From assembly GCA_963746315.1 (NCBI GenBank), contig CAVVAR010000012.1, forward strand, positions 1,612,001 through 1,676,000: a DNA stretch of 64,000 nucleotides. The letters run 5' to 3'. The DNA comes from Ga0077555 sp963746315. Its GTDB lineage: Bacteria; Pseudomonadota; Alphaproteobacteria; Rhizobiales; Hyphomicrobiaceae. Made by a program: the position numbers and the translations under genes. The notes beneath the pieces are model-generated. The model had not been told where the DNA came from. It was given only the letters and a program-made list of their open reading frames with translations, and ran no database searches. Below are positions 1 to 7,906 of this stretch, in pieces. Positions within the stretch are counted from its first letter, which is position 1; each line of letters begins with the position of its first letter.

Positions 1-1
1 C

Positions 2-337
2 GGCGATCTCGGCGGCACCATGCGCCTCGGCGCGTTCGAGGCACAACTCGAGAAGGGCAGCCGCATCGCCGAGGTCTATGGCGCGAGCCGAATCTCCGAG
101 CGCCACCGGCATCGCTACGAGGTCAACGCCCGCTACCGCGAGCGGCTGGAGGCGGTCGGCCTCAAGTTCTGCGGCATCTCGCCCGACGGCCTCCTGCCCG
201 AGACCGTCGAGATCCCCGACCACCCGTGGTTCATCGGCGTCCAGTACCACCCCGAGCTGAAAAGCCGCCCCTTCGAGCCCCACCCGCTCTTCGCCTGCTT
301 CATCGGCGCCGCGGTGGAGCAGAGCAGGTTGGTGTAG
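2..337 (+). CDS. pyrG: CTP synthase, C-terminal part (truncated by window edge)
   Basis: This is the last 111 residues of CTP synthase, the cytoplasmic enzyme that aminates UTP to CTP with glutamine as nitrogen donor. The visible part is the end of the class-I glutamine amidotransferase domain. It opens with GGTMRLG and contains GVQYHPELKSRP, whose His and Glu complete the Cys-His-Glu triad; the Cys lies upstream of the window. The frame is open to the window edge, so the 5' part is simply not included. A short hairpin follows the stop by a few bases. Identification is secure. Confidence 0.95.
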   Translation, partial: GDLGGTMRLGAFEAQLEKGSRIAEVYGASRISERHRHRYEVNARYRERLEAVGLKFCGISPDGLLPETVEIPDHPWFIGVQYHPELKSRPFEPHPLFACFIGAAVEQSRLV

Positions 338-344
338 GCGGCGT

Positions 345-362
345 GGTGGATGGTCATCCACC
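345..362 (+). terminator. Hairpin after pyrG, possible terminator
   Basis: A 7-bp perfect stem (GGTGGAT / ATCCACC) with a GGTC loop begins 8 bases after the pyrG stop codon. No T-run follows, so it is not a classical intrinsic terminator. It could be a weak terminator or an mRNA 3'-end stabiliser. Confidence 0.35.
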
Positions 363-445
363 GATGTCATCCCGATGGGTTGCCTGCCCCGATAGGAACC
401 CACATCTGTCATCCCGCGCCTCGCTTGCCCCGGCCCGTTCCCACA

Positions 446-509
446 CCCACCGATGTCATCATCGGGCTTGTCCCGATGACCCATCCCTCAACGAGTCCGG
501 ACCGTCGCG
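446..509 (+). repeat. Direct repeat copy 1 (partner at 548-633)
   Basis: Begins CCCACCGATGTCATCATCGG, continues with GCTTG and ends CATCCCTCAACGAGTCCGG followed by ACCGTCGCG. The same two blocks recur about 100 bases downstream with only one or two differences. The middle part differs in length between the copies. The first block contains the REP-like TCATC..GGGCTTGTCCCGATGA palindrome. Confidence 0.8.
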
Positions 510-547
510 TGTCGTTGAGGCGCGGCGGCCGCCCGACCCGGGACAGG

Positions 548-633
548 CCCACCGATGTCATCATCGGGCTTGCCTGCCCCGGCGAGGGCCGGGGTCACGA
601 TGATCCATCCCTCCACGAGTCCGGACCGTCGCG
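548..633 (+). repeat. Direct repeat copy 2 (partner at 446-509)
   Basis: Shares the outer blocks of the copy at 446-509. The central arm is longer and forms CTGCCCCGGCGAGGGCCGGGG, a variant palindrome. A related inverted version occurs near 3537-3578, so this is a dispersed intergenic element rather than a purely local duplication. Confidence 0.75.
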
Positions 634-1037
634 ATCCCGCCCCACCCACGCCTCCGCACCCGGCCGCGCACCGCGCCCCGGTCGATCGACAACTGCACGG
701 GGGGAGGACGCCGTCCGGCCACCGTTTTTGATTTTGTGAGGCAGCCTCGCGGCGCCCTCCGATGATATTTTCGCGTTCGCAGGAGCGAGCCGTGGGGGTT
801 TCCCCGACCCGTTTTCACTACGGACGCCTGACTTACGTAGTGGCGATCACCGCTCCAGAGGTCAGATATCGCCTCCTGCCCTCACTTTCGGCACGCCTCG
901 CGAAAACGACCCGCGCGGACAGGAAGGCGAGAACAATACGCGAGGCGAGGGGATCGGGGATAACTTTGGGGATTGGAGGCGCTCCGCGCGTACCGACCAG
1001 CCCCGAATTGACCCGTTAGCCCCACAACGCGCCCAGC

Positions 1038-1067
1038 TGTCATCCCGGTGCTTGTCACCGGGACCCA
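1038..1067 (+). repeat. REP-like palindrome, left arm of an inverted pair
   Basis: TGTCATCCCGGTGCTTGTCA followed by CCGGGACCCA. Internally it folds as a 7-bp CCCGGTG / CACCGGG stem with a CTTGT loop. A near-identical copy in the opposite orientation lies at 1176-1205. Elements of this TCATCCCGG-CTTGTCCCGGG type are widespread between genes in Hyphomicrobiales genomes. Confidence 0.8.
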
Positions 1068-1175
1068 TTTCTCTGCTCGCTCGGTGCGTTAGGGTGGGAC
1101 GCTGCGCTGGTATGAGCGCGGAGGCATCGGCTGCAAGGCCTGGGCACTTTTCGGCGGCCCGAATTCGCGGCGCGA

Positions 1176-1205
1176 TGGGTCACGGTGACAAGCACCGGGA
1201 TGACA
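1176..1205 (-). repeat. REP-like palindrome, right arm of an inverted pair
   Basis: The reverse complement of this segment matches 1038-1067 over 30 bases with two differences. The pair encloses about 108 bases and could form a large cruciform or hairpin, an arrangement often seen for REP doublets. Confidence 0.8.
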
Positions 1206-1592
1206 CAAAACGAGCCGCGGACACGTTGAATGGGGCTGGTTTGCGGAGAATAGCCGTCATCGCCACCTGCTGCCAAACACCTGGGCTGGAGCGTTCCGGC
1301 CGCGACCGCAGTGCCCCAGACAACTGACATTGCATCGCTCGAGGGAGTGGGGACGGGAAGCCCCAAGTTTGTCGGCAAGTAAGGCTGCACCGGACGCAGG
1401 CTTCCGGCAGAGCGCCGTCATGGACTGCATGCGGAAGTTGGCGTCTATGAAGGTTAGCACTCCTGACTCGATCGTCACATTCGGACGAAAGGAGCCAATT
1501 GTCAGATCGATGTGATGGTTTTACGCTTCTTCAAAACCTCAGTGGCAAGCTTGAAATTCGGTCAATAGTCGCTGTGAGCAACGAGCATTGCC

Positions 1593-2636
1593 ATGCCCAC
1601 TCCATCCGATTTGATCGCCGAGCTTGCGCGTGTTCAGGAAAGCGTCGGCAAGGCGCTGCCCGACATGCGGCGCACGGCTGCGATCATCGAGGCGATCGGG
1701 CCCGATGGAATTTGCGATCAGACCGGTATGACGCCGCTGCAATGGGCAATCGTCAAGGATAGCAAACTGGCTTTCCTGTTTTTGCTCGCCCGTCAGGCCA
1801 ACCCCAATGCGCGAGGTACCGGTGCGTTCAACCGCGCGCCGATCGTCATGCTGGTCGAGAAGGGCGACATCGATGGGGCCGACAGGCTTGTCCGTCACGG
1901 TGCCGAATGCCCACTCGAAGTCGCTGCGCTGCGCGAGCGGCAGGCAGAACTGCGCGCCCGCCACGCAAAGTCGCTCACCGACATCCCGAAGCGACTCGAC
2001 AAGGCCCTCAAATCCGACGTGTTCGTTGCCAGCGTCGCGACCTACGAAGCTGTCTTCGGACTGAAGGCCGCCAAGGTGCGTGGCCGGAAGGGTCATCTCA
2101 CCTTCAAGGCGGTGCCGATCAAGGCGCTCGCGAAGGCCGATGGGCTGGAGCCGGAGTTGTGGGTCGCAAAGCATCAGGCCGAGGCAGCGAAGGCTGGTGT
2201 CGGCCTCTTTACCCGCTCGCTACCGGGCGAGCGCGCCAAGGACGAGATCAACATCGCGCCGAGCACAGCAAAGCGCGACCTGATTTGCATCTCAGGCCTG
2301 CTGCCACCCGAGACCGGCGCATCTCCCTTCGAGAAACTGGCGATGGCCGACGCGCTCGACGAGATCGATGCCGATCACCCATTCCACGTGCTGACAGCCG
2401 GACCGCAGGGACTCCTTTGCATCCTGGATAAACTGCCCGATGACCTGCCGGACTTCGCGCGCCGCCTCATCGGTATCTGTGGCGAGCTCCACACGGACTA
2501 TCAAATCCAGGTGGACACCATCGGCCGGAACCTTGCCCCCAACTCGGCAGAAGAAATGGATGAGATTGTTAGGCTGGTGGCCGATGACATTGCGAAAGTT
2601 GGCGTCTTCTGGCTGCCCTGGGGAGTCGATCACTGA
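1593..2636 (+). CDS. Uncharacterised protein with ankyrin-like N-terminus
   Basis: A 347-residue protein with no signal peptide or membrane segment, so probably cytoplasmic. Residues about 40-105 look like two or three degenerate ankyrin repeats (TGMTPLQWAIVKDS, then LFLLARQANPN, then a second helix pair ending RLVRHGAEC). The central part is rich in Ala, Lys and Arg. The last 90 residues form a compact alpha/beta-looking segment ending VFWLPWGVDH, faintly reminiscent of DUF4253; that resemblance is only an impression. GC is lower than in flanking core genes, and a DUF4304 gene follows, so the pair may be an acquired module. Function unknown. Confidence 0.65.
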   Translation: MPTPSDLIAELARVQESVGKALPDMRRTAAIIEAIGPDGICDQTGMTPLQWAIVKDSKLAFLFLLARQANPNARGTGAFNRAPIVMLVEKGDIDGADRLVRHGAECPLEVAALRERQAELRARHAKSLTDIPKRLDKALKSDVFVASVATYEAVFGLKAAKVRGRKGHLTFKAVPIKALAKADGLEPELWVAKHQAEAAKAGVGLFTRSLPGERAKDEINIAPSTAKRDLICISGLLPPETGASPFEKLAMADALDEIDADHPFHVLTAGPQGLLCILDKLPDDLPDFARRLIGICGELHTDYQIQVDTIGRNLAPNSAEEMDEIVRLVADDIAKVGVFWLPWGVDH

Positions 2637-2793
2637 TTGCGATGAGATAACCGACGGCGACACGCATTTTGGATTGTGTGGATTGGTATCCGAGGAGCTT
2701 TGACAAGCTGGGCCTTGAAGTGATTCTGATTCATGGCGGGATCGCACAGAATTTGATTTACCACTGTAATTTTCATGCTCAGATCGGAGTGAC

Positions 2794-3399
2794 ATGGCGG
2801 CAGCTAAGGACAAGGTCGATACGGTCATCAAAAACAGCCTGCATCCGCATCTGCGTCAGGCGGGTTATCGCAAACGCGGCCGAACATATCATCTGAGTTC
2901 AGACGGAGTTTCGCAGATCGTTTCTGTGAGCAGGTCCGTGCGCAATCTTCCAGGCATGGGCACCATTGGTCATTTTGGCGTAGAGCTGGGGCTCTATTTC
3001 TCAGATGTCTATAGGATCGGTCAGGGCCATGCAGCCAAGAACCCGTCGATCCATGAATGCTATGTTTATCGAGGATTGCCAGCCGACGGATGGGGTGCAT
3101 TTGACGAAATCGCACAGGACCAGCCGTCCATAGAGCAACAGGCGACGGCCCTGGAAAGGGCATGGCTAAATCATGGAGAAAAGTGGTTTGCGGCGCACCG
3201 AGATCCGAGCGCAGCTTGCCAATGGGCCATTCGAAGAGAGGAATGGAAGGAGGCTCTCTACTTCTCTATTTTCCTGCGGGACTGGCGACTGGCAAGAGAG
3301 CTTCTTGCTAAGTGCCGCTCGAGCTATGGTGGCGAATGGGCCGCATACATCGAGGAAATAGCTCGTAAACATGGTGTGTCAGGATCGCAAGGAGCGTGA
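2794..3399 (+). CDS. DUF4304 domain-containing protein
   Basis: A 201-residue soluble protein. The N-terminal segment (HLRQAGYRKRGRTYHL, then IVSVSRS...GHFGVELGLYF) matches the layout of DUF4304 proteins, where a predicted beta-rich domain follows a helix ending in GF/Y-x-K-R. No catalytic residues are assigned to that family. GC is clearly below the window average and the codon mix differs from flanking core genes. Together with the ankyrin-like gene upstream this suggests a transferred accessory pair. DUF4304 genes often sit in variable regions; an immunity-type role is conceivable but not shown by the sequence. Confidence 0.7.
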   Translation: MAAAKDKVDTVIKNSLHPHLRQAGYRKRGRTYHLSSDGVSQIVSVSRSVRNLPGMGTIGHFGVELGLYFSDVYRIGQGHAAKNPSIHECYVYRGLPADGWGAFDEIAQDQPSIEQQATALERAWLNHGEKWFAAHRDPSAACQWAIRREEWKEALYFSIFLRDWRLARELLAKCRSSYGGEWAAYIEEIARKHGVSGSQGA

Positions 3400-3475
3400 C
3401 ACGTCGCCAGGTTGGGCTCCTCATTCCTGCAACGTCGCCAAAGCAGACAACTTGTCGGTTAATGCGGAAGCAGGA

Positions 3476-3497
3476 TTGCCCCCGGCCTTGGGGGCAA
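3476..3497 (+). terminator. Hairpin downstream of DUF4304 gene
   Basis: Perfect 8-bp stem TTGCCCCC / GGGGGCAA with a GGCCTT loop, 77 bases after the upstream stop codon. The following ATTCGACTTTTC is only weakly T-rich, so termination is plausible but not certain. Confidence 0.45.
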
Positions 3498-3536
3498 ATT
3501 CGACTTTTCGAACCTGGCACACGATGAGTCATTGCT

Positions 3537-3578
3537 ACCTGTCGGCCTTCGCCGAGGGCAGGCAAGCGCGACGATGAT
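3537..3578 (-). repeat. REP-like element, inverted copy
   Basis: The reverse complement reads ATCATCGTCGCGCTTGCCTG followed by CCCTCGGCGAAGGCCGACAGG. This parallels the element at 554-600 (ATCATCGGGCTTGCCTGCCC, then CGGCGAGGGCCGGGG). It is a divergent member of the same dispersed palindrome family. Confidence 0.55.
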
Positions 3579-4067
3579 AAGGGTGGGCACCGTGCCGTAT
3601 CCAAGTCGAGGCGCTCTCGACACGAACAAATTGCCGGCTTTCAGAGCACACCGGCCGTCGCGGCGGGAATGTTGGACGCGTTCGCATTCAGGTCGCGGAT
3701 CAGGCCACAATGTCGACGGTCGAAAAGTCATCAGCAACAGACATGATCACTCGCACGAGCGCCGTGGGCAAAGGCGCGATCAGCTAATGTCTGAATGTGC
3801 ATAATCACGACAAAACGGAGGGAGGCTCAGCCGACACGTCCCCCAATGGGGGCGGGCGCGCGGATGCTGGTGGGCATCCGAAGCGCCGCGAGAATGTGGC
3901 CCGCTCGCGCGCCCAGCGCGCAATACAGGCTGCGCGCACAACTCCATCCACCCCCATCCCCGCTCCACACTCGCTCTCCCGTGGAAACCCGCCCCCGCGC
4001 CCGTTCCCCCGCAGTCGCGCACGTGGTCTGGTCGCCGCGTGAATGATCAAACGATTCGGGGGCCGGC

Positions 4068-4466
4068 ATGTCGCTCGCAGGAATGGGCCTCACGAGGTGG
4101 CGCGGGACCGGGCGGGGCGCTGTGCAATCGCTCGTGCTGACCGTCGTGCTCATGACCGGCGCGGTAGACGCGCACGCCGCCTCCGATCTCGCCATACGCG
4201 GCTCGGCGATTGCGGCCGAGAAGTGCGGGCGGTGCCATGCGGTGGGTGTGGCCGACGACAGCCCGCACAAGATCACGCCGCCGCTGCGGTCGCTGGGCGC
4301 TGACTACCCCATCCCCATGCTGGTCGAGGCCTTGAAGACCGGCGTGGTCGGTGGCCACGACGAGATGCCGATGTTCGATCTCGGCGTGGACGGCGCGACA
4401 GCCTTGGTCGCCTACATCGACAGCCTCGACCCGACCGGCCCGCAGTACCTGGGGAAAGCACCATGA
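4068..4466 (+). CDS. Secreted c-type cytochrome (class I, monohaem)
   Basis: A 132-residue exported electron carrier. Residues about 15-38 form a signal peptide with a hydrophobic core (VLTVVLMTGAV) and an AHA-A type cleavage site. The single haem attachment motif CGRCH is near residue 54. A Met in DEMPMF, about 50 residues later, is a good candidate for the sixth iron ligand. Size and layout fit small periplasmic class I cytochromes. Its stop overlaps the start of the next gene (ATGA), so the two are probably co-transcribed. The electron donor and acceptor cannot be told from the sequence. Confidence 0.85.
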   Translation: MSLAGMGLTRWRGTGRGAVQSLVLTVVLMTGAVDAHAASDLAIRGSAIAAEKCGRCHAVGVADDSPHKITPPLRSLGADYPIPMLVEALKTGVVGGHDEMPMFDLGVDGATALVAYIDSLDPTGPQYLGKAP

Positions 4467-4924
4467 GGACTGGCGGCTCCCCCATGCTGCGTCAGGTGGT
4501 GCTGACGGCGATGCTCGCGGCCGGTCTCGGCATGGCCGGGGCGGCGCCAGCCGAGGCGCGCTATCGGCCGGCCGTCTCGTGCGAGGTCGCGGATTTCTCG
4601 ATCACGCTGAAGCTCTATATGCCGCTCAGTCGCGACCGCACCGGCTCGCCGGGCGAGGAAGGCATGAAGGGCTCGCTCGAGATCCACCATCAGAAGGTGC
4701 CGAAGGAACGCCGGTTGTGGTCGCTCGACGGCAAGCGCCCGGCACAGTTCTGGAACCGGGATCGCGAGCTGAAGCTGATGCTCCTCCTCGGCAGCCGCGA
4801 GGACCTGATCACGCTGATCATCGAGACCAAGGCGCGTCCGGGCGACCCCGACCACACCGGCGAGTTCCGCCTCGTGACACCGGCCGTCAATCTCACCGGC
4901 AAGCTTGCCTGTCGCGCCGGATAA
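4463..4924 (+). CDS. Secreted protein of unknown function
   Basis: A 153-residue protein translationally coupled to the upstream cytochrome c by a 4-base overlap. A signal peptide runs from about residue 8 (MLRQVVLTAMLAAGLGMAG) to an AEA-R cleavage site, so a second possible start is the internal Met at residue 8. The mature part is about 120 residues, contains two cysteines near its ends (one after AVS, one at LACRAG) and looks beta-rich. I do not recognise a family. Linkage suggests a periplasmic role connected with the cytochrome. Confidence 0.7.
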   Translation: MRTGGSPMLRQVVLTAMLAAGLGMAGAAPAEARYRPAVSCEVADFSITLKLYMPLSRDRTGSPGEEGMKGSLEIHHQKVPKERRLWSLDGKRPAQFWNRDRELKLMLLLGSREDLITLIIETKARPGDPDHTGEFRLVTPAVNLTGKLACRAG

Positions 4925-5006
4925 GCGCCAAAGTATTCCCTTCAAGCCTTCGACGACTGACAGCAGCACGCCCGCCAAGCGACGGGCCGGCAGGGAGAGC
5001 ACGCAC

Positions 5007-5759
5007 ATGGATCTCAAAGGCGCGGTTGCGATCGTGACCGGCGGCAACGGCGGTCTCGGCCAGCGCATCTGTCACGCGCTCGCCAAGGAGGGTGTGCATC
5101 TGGCCGTGATGTACGCCCAGAGCCGCGAGCAGGCCGAGGGCGTGGCGCGCGAGATGGCCTCGTCCTACCAGATCAACGCCGCCGCCTTTCAGTGCGACAT
5201 CACCGATCAGGCCCAGGTCGAGAAGCTGGTCGCCGATGTCGAGGCGCGCTTCGGCCGGATCGACATCCTGATCAACGACGCCGCTTTCAACAAGTCGATC
5301 CCGTTCACCGACATCGACAGCCTGACCATCGAGGTCTGGGAGAAGATCATGGCTGTGAACCTCACCGGCCCGCTACGCTTGATCAAGGCCGTGGCGCCCG
5401 TCATGAAGCGCCAGGGCCAGGGCCGTATCGTCAACATCTCGTCCGTGGCGGGGCTCGGGCCGACCGGCTCGTCGATCGCCTATGCGTGCTCGAAGGCGGG
5501 CCTCAACCATTTGACCAAGTGCATGGCGGTGGCGCTGGCCCCCGAGGTGCTGGTCAACTGCGTGGCGCCAGGGCTCCTCGAAGGCACGCGCGCCACCTCG
5601 AACCTGCGCTCGGAGCAGATCGAGAAGGCGTCGTCCACCTCGCTGCTGAAGAAGGCAGCCGACAAGGACGATTGCGCCGACATGACGGTCACCATGTGCC
5701 GCACCGAGACCATGACTGGCCAGACCGTCGTGATCGACTTGGGCCGCCTGTTCCACTGA
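5007..5759 (+). CDS. Short-chain dehydrogenase/reductase (SDR)
   Basis: A 250-residue classical SDR with the FabG-type layout. It has the glycine-rich nucleotide motif VTGGNGGLGQR near residue 10, a following DITD, the structural INDAAF (normally NNAG), active-site Asn in MAVNLTG, Ser in NISSVAG, and YACSK carrying the catalytic Tyr and Lys. The start was chosen at MDLKGAVAIVTGG, preceded by AGGGAGAG; longer in-frame starts add an unlike tail. The substrate cannot be deduced. The NNAG to INDAA change is a modest departure from the family. Confidence 0.9.
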   Translation: MDLKGAVAIVTGGNGGLGQRICHALAKEGVHLAVMYAQSREQAEGVAREMASSYQINAAAFQCDITDQAQVEKLVADVEARFGRIDILINDAAFNKSIPFTDIDSLTIEVWEKIMAVNLTGPLRLIKAVAPVMKRQGQGRIVNISSVAGLGPTGSSIAYACSKAGLNHLTKCMAVALAPEVLVNCVAPGLLEGTRATSNLRSEQIEKASSTSLLKKAADKDDCADMTVTMCRTETMTGQTVVIDLGRLFH

Positions 5760-5895
5760 GCGACGCGCAAGCCCGATCGGCTGCCGCCCATAGGGCTTCC
5801 GTCAAGGCTTGCACACATGCCGGTGATCGGCTCGAATGCCGCTTCAAAGGCGCGGGCACGCTGCAGTCTCCGCGCCCCCCGAGGGAGAGGACGCC

Positions 5896-6546
5896 ATGCC
5901 GACCGGCCAGTTGATCGCCGCATTCGATTTCTCGACCGCGCGCGCCGACGAGTTTCACGACTGGTACGACACCGAGCACGTGCCGGAACGCCAGCGCATC
6001 CCGGGTTTCGGCGCCTGCGAGCGCTGGATCGGCGCCGACGACCCGACGTTCTCGGTCGCCACCTACGATCTCGACACCGTCGAGGTGCTGAAGAGCGCCC
6101 CGTACAAGGCGATCGCCTATGAGAACCTGTCGCCCTGGTCGAAGCGGGTCACGGCAGCGTGCAAGCGGCTGCTCCGCTTCGAGGGTACCCAGACACTGCC
6201 CGGCAATGCCGCAGCCCCGGCGTCGGGCGCGGGTGGCTTCCTCCTCAACGCCATGAACTGCGCGCCGGAAGGCGAGGCGGACTTCAACAAGTGGTACGAC
6301 GAGGAGCATATCCCCGCGCTTGCAGCCGTTCCCGGAACCCTTCTGGCTCGCCGCTACAAGGCGAGTGACAACGGCACTCACAAGTACGTCGCGATCTATC
6401 ATCTTGTGTCGCCGGACGTGACCCGAACGGCCGCCTGGGCGAAGGCGGTGGATACGCCCTGGACACTCCGCGTCCGGCCAAACATGCGCGATCGGGTGCG
6501 CATCCTCTGCCGGCGCTACGACCGGGCCAGGGATCGGGGCGCGTGA
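5896..6546 (+). CDS. Tandem ferredoxin-fold (EthD-like) protein
   Basis: A 216-residue soluble protein made of two homologous halves. Each half carries a W-Y-D-x-E-H-x-P motif: DWYDTEHVPERQRIPGF near residue 24 and KWYDEEHIPALAAVPG near residue 134. This motif is typical of dimeric alpha/beta-barrel (EthD/DUF4286-like) domains, so the protein looks like an internal duplication that could form the barrel within one chain. The start was chosen at MPTGQLIAAFDF, which follows GAGGGAGAGG. It lies about 135 bases after the SDR gene on the same strand and may share its transcript. Enzymatic role unknown. Confidence 0.75.
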   Translation: MPTGQLIAAFDFSTARADEFHDWYDTEHVPERQRIPGFGACERWIGADDPTFSVATYDLDTVEVLKSAPYKAIAYENLSPWSKRVTAACKRLLRFEGTQTLPGNAAAPASGAGGFLLNAMNCAPEGEADFNKWYDEEHIPALAAVPGTLLARRYKASDNGTHKYVAIYHLVSPDVTRTAAWAKAVDTPWTLRVRPNMRDRVRILCRRYDRARDRGA

Positions 6547-6572
6547 GACATCCACCCGCAGGAGGGGTCGCC

Positions 6573-7691
6573 TCAGTCGGGCAATGAGCCGGCTTTGTCG
6601 GCGGGTGTGACGGGGATCTCGAAGGAGAACGTGGTGCCGCTCGGCGAGCTTGACCATGCCAGCGAGGCACCCAGCTCGCGTGTCAGGCTCAGCACCAGGC
6701 GCATTCCAAGGCCGGACGCGTCTGCCGGCGAGAAATCGTCTGGGAGCCCTTGCCCGTTGTCGGCCACGGTGAGTTTCAAGCCGTTTGCGACGATCTCACC
6801 GTCGAGCCTGACCAACCCGCCGGACGACATGGCCAGTCCGTGACGAAGGGCGTTGGTCGCGAGCTCGTTCAGCACGATGCCGGCGTGTATTGCCGAGCGG
6901 GCGGGCAGCATCACTGAGGGCACGTCAGCGCGGACGCTGACCCCGGTCTTGGCTTGGCCGTTGAGAGAGGTGGCCAGCCTGTCCACGAACTGCCGCATGT
7001 CGACCTCCGAGGTGGCTCCGGCGGAATGGAGCTGCTCGTGGACAAGCGCCACGGAGTCAATTCGGTTGCGCGCGAACCGGAGAGCGGTCTTGACCTCTTC
7101 ATGAGGAGACTGGCCAGCTTGCAGGCCCAGGAGTGCGCCGACAAGCCCGAGGGAGTTCTTGACGCGGTGGTCGACCTCACGGCGCAAGTCGTTGGCGAGG
7201 CGCAGGTCGCGGGTGAGCTGGATCTGGATCATCACCTGCTCCGCGAGGCCGGTGAGAAGTCCCTGCTGGCGCGGCGTGAGTGTGCGCGGCTGATGGTCTA
7301 GAACGCAAAGGGTGCCGAGGGGCAACCCGTCTTCCGTGGCCAGCAGCGTGCCGGCGTAGAACCGGAGATTTGGGGCGGCGATGCAGAGAGGGTTGTCCTT
7401 CAGCCGCGGATCATTCAACGTATCGCTGATGATCGTTAGGCCCGGCTGCAGGATGACATGCGCGCAGATCGACGCCTCGAGCGGGGTTTCCCTTACGCCA
7501 AGCCCGGTCTCGGCCTTGAACCATTGTCGATCCTCGTCGATCAGATTGATCACCGCGATCGGCGCCTCGCAAAGTTCGGCCGCGAGTTCGACGATGCGGT
7601 CGAACCTGGGCTCCCGCGGCGTATCGAGGATCGACATCGCGCGCAGCGCAGCAAGACGTTCACTCTGGCGGGGAGGTACCGGGGCGCGCAT
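6573..7691 (-). CDS. GAF-domain HWE/HisKA_2 sensor histidine kinase
   Basis: A 372-residue cytoplasmic sensor kinase. Residues about 20-165 form a GAF domain (FDRIVELAAELCEAPIAVIN through LGTLCVLDHQPR). The phosphoacceptor helix follows with EVDHRVKNSLGLV, the HisKA_2 version of the H-box in which Arg and Asn follow His. The ATPase part contains the N-box LNELATNALRHG, then DNGQGLPDD and GLGMRLVLSL. There are no membrane segments, so a soluble or light/redox signal is likely, as in general-stress and photosensory HWE kinases. No response regulator is adjacent; the next gene diverges. Confidence 0.9.
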   Translation of the reverse strand: MRAPVPPRQSERLAALRAMSILDTPREPRFDRIVELAAELCEAPIAVINLIDEDRQWFKAETGLGVRETPLEASICAHVILQPGLTIISDTLNDPRLKDNPLCIAAPNLRFYAGTLLATEDGLPLGTLCVLDHQPRTLTPRQQGLLTGLAEQVMIQIQLTRDLRLANDLRREVDHRVKNSLGLVGALLGLQAGQSPHEEVKTALRFARNRIDSVALVHEQLHSAGATSEVDMRQFVDRLATSLNGQAKTGVSVRADVPSVMLPARSAIHAGIVLNELATNALRHGLAMSSGGLVRLDGEIVANGLKLTVADNGQGLPDDFSPADASGLGMRLVLSLTRELGASLAWSSSPSGTTFSFEIPVTPADKAGSLPD

Positions 7692-7906
7692 TGGAAAGCC
7701 TCAGCGTTCGCGACCCGAAGGTCTTCTTAATGCGAGAAAAACGACTTCCTGAACATACCGTCGACGCTCGTTCATTGCAATGTCGGTCGGGGATCGACGC
7801 AGGTCGACAATGCTGCTTTTTCTGCCCAGAGGCATGTCGCGTTTGGCCCATGGTGGCCGCGCGCGCCGGCCGAACGGACGCCATGATCCCCGAGTAGAGT
7901 TCTGCG

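Larger units (their letters stand above)
338..1592. other. 1.25-kb region without a convincing gene
   Basis: No frame here has a recognisable protein family, a good ribosome binding site and sensible composition. The stretch holds several copies of a degenerate TCATCCCGG...CTTGTCCCGGG...ACCCAT palindrome and a long direct repeat, described separately. The section from about 760 to 1590 has lower GC and irregular codon-position bias, which suits decayed or non-coding DNA. Short frames in it were not accepted as genes. Confidence 0.6.
3400..4067. other. 0.67-kb region without a convincing gene
   Basis: No frame is persuasive. It contains an 8-bp hairpin 77 bases after the DUF4304 gene, a REP-like element in inverted orientation at about 3537-3578, and a very GC-rich section before the cytochrome c gene. 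This is probably the distal edge of the accessory segment that starts near 1.3 kb. Confidence 0.55.

Noticed and set aside
762..1019. An 85-residue plus-strand frame in the repeat-rich region
   Set aside because: No ribosome binding site, no family, and it ends inside irregular sequence next to REP-like elements.
1539..2174. A 211-residue minus-strand frame opposite the ankyrin-like gene
   Set aside because: It shows no family resemblance, lies opposite a better frame, and its residue mix is that of an antisense shadow.
3459..3737. A 92-residue minus-strand frame in the gap after DUF4304
   Set aside because: Part of it is the inverted REP-like element, with no start signal or family resemblance.
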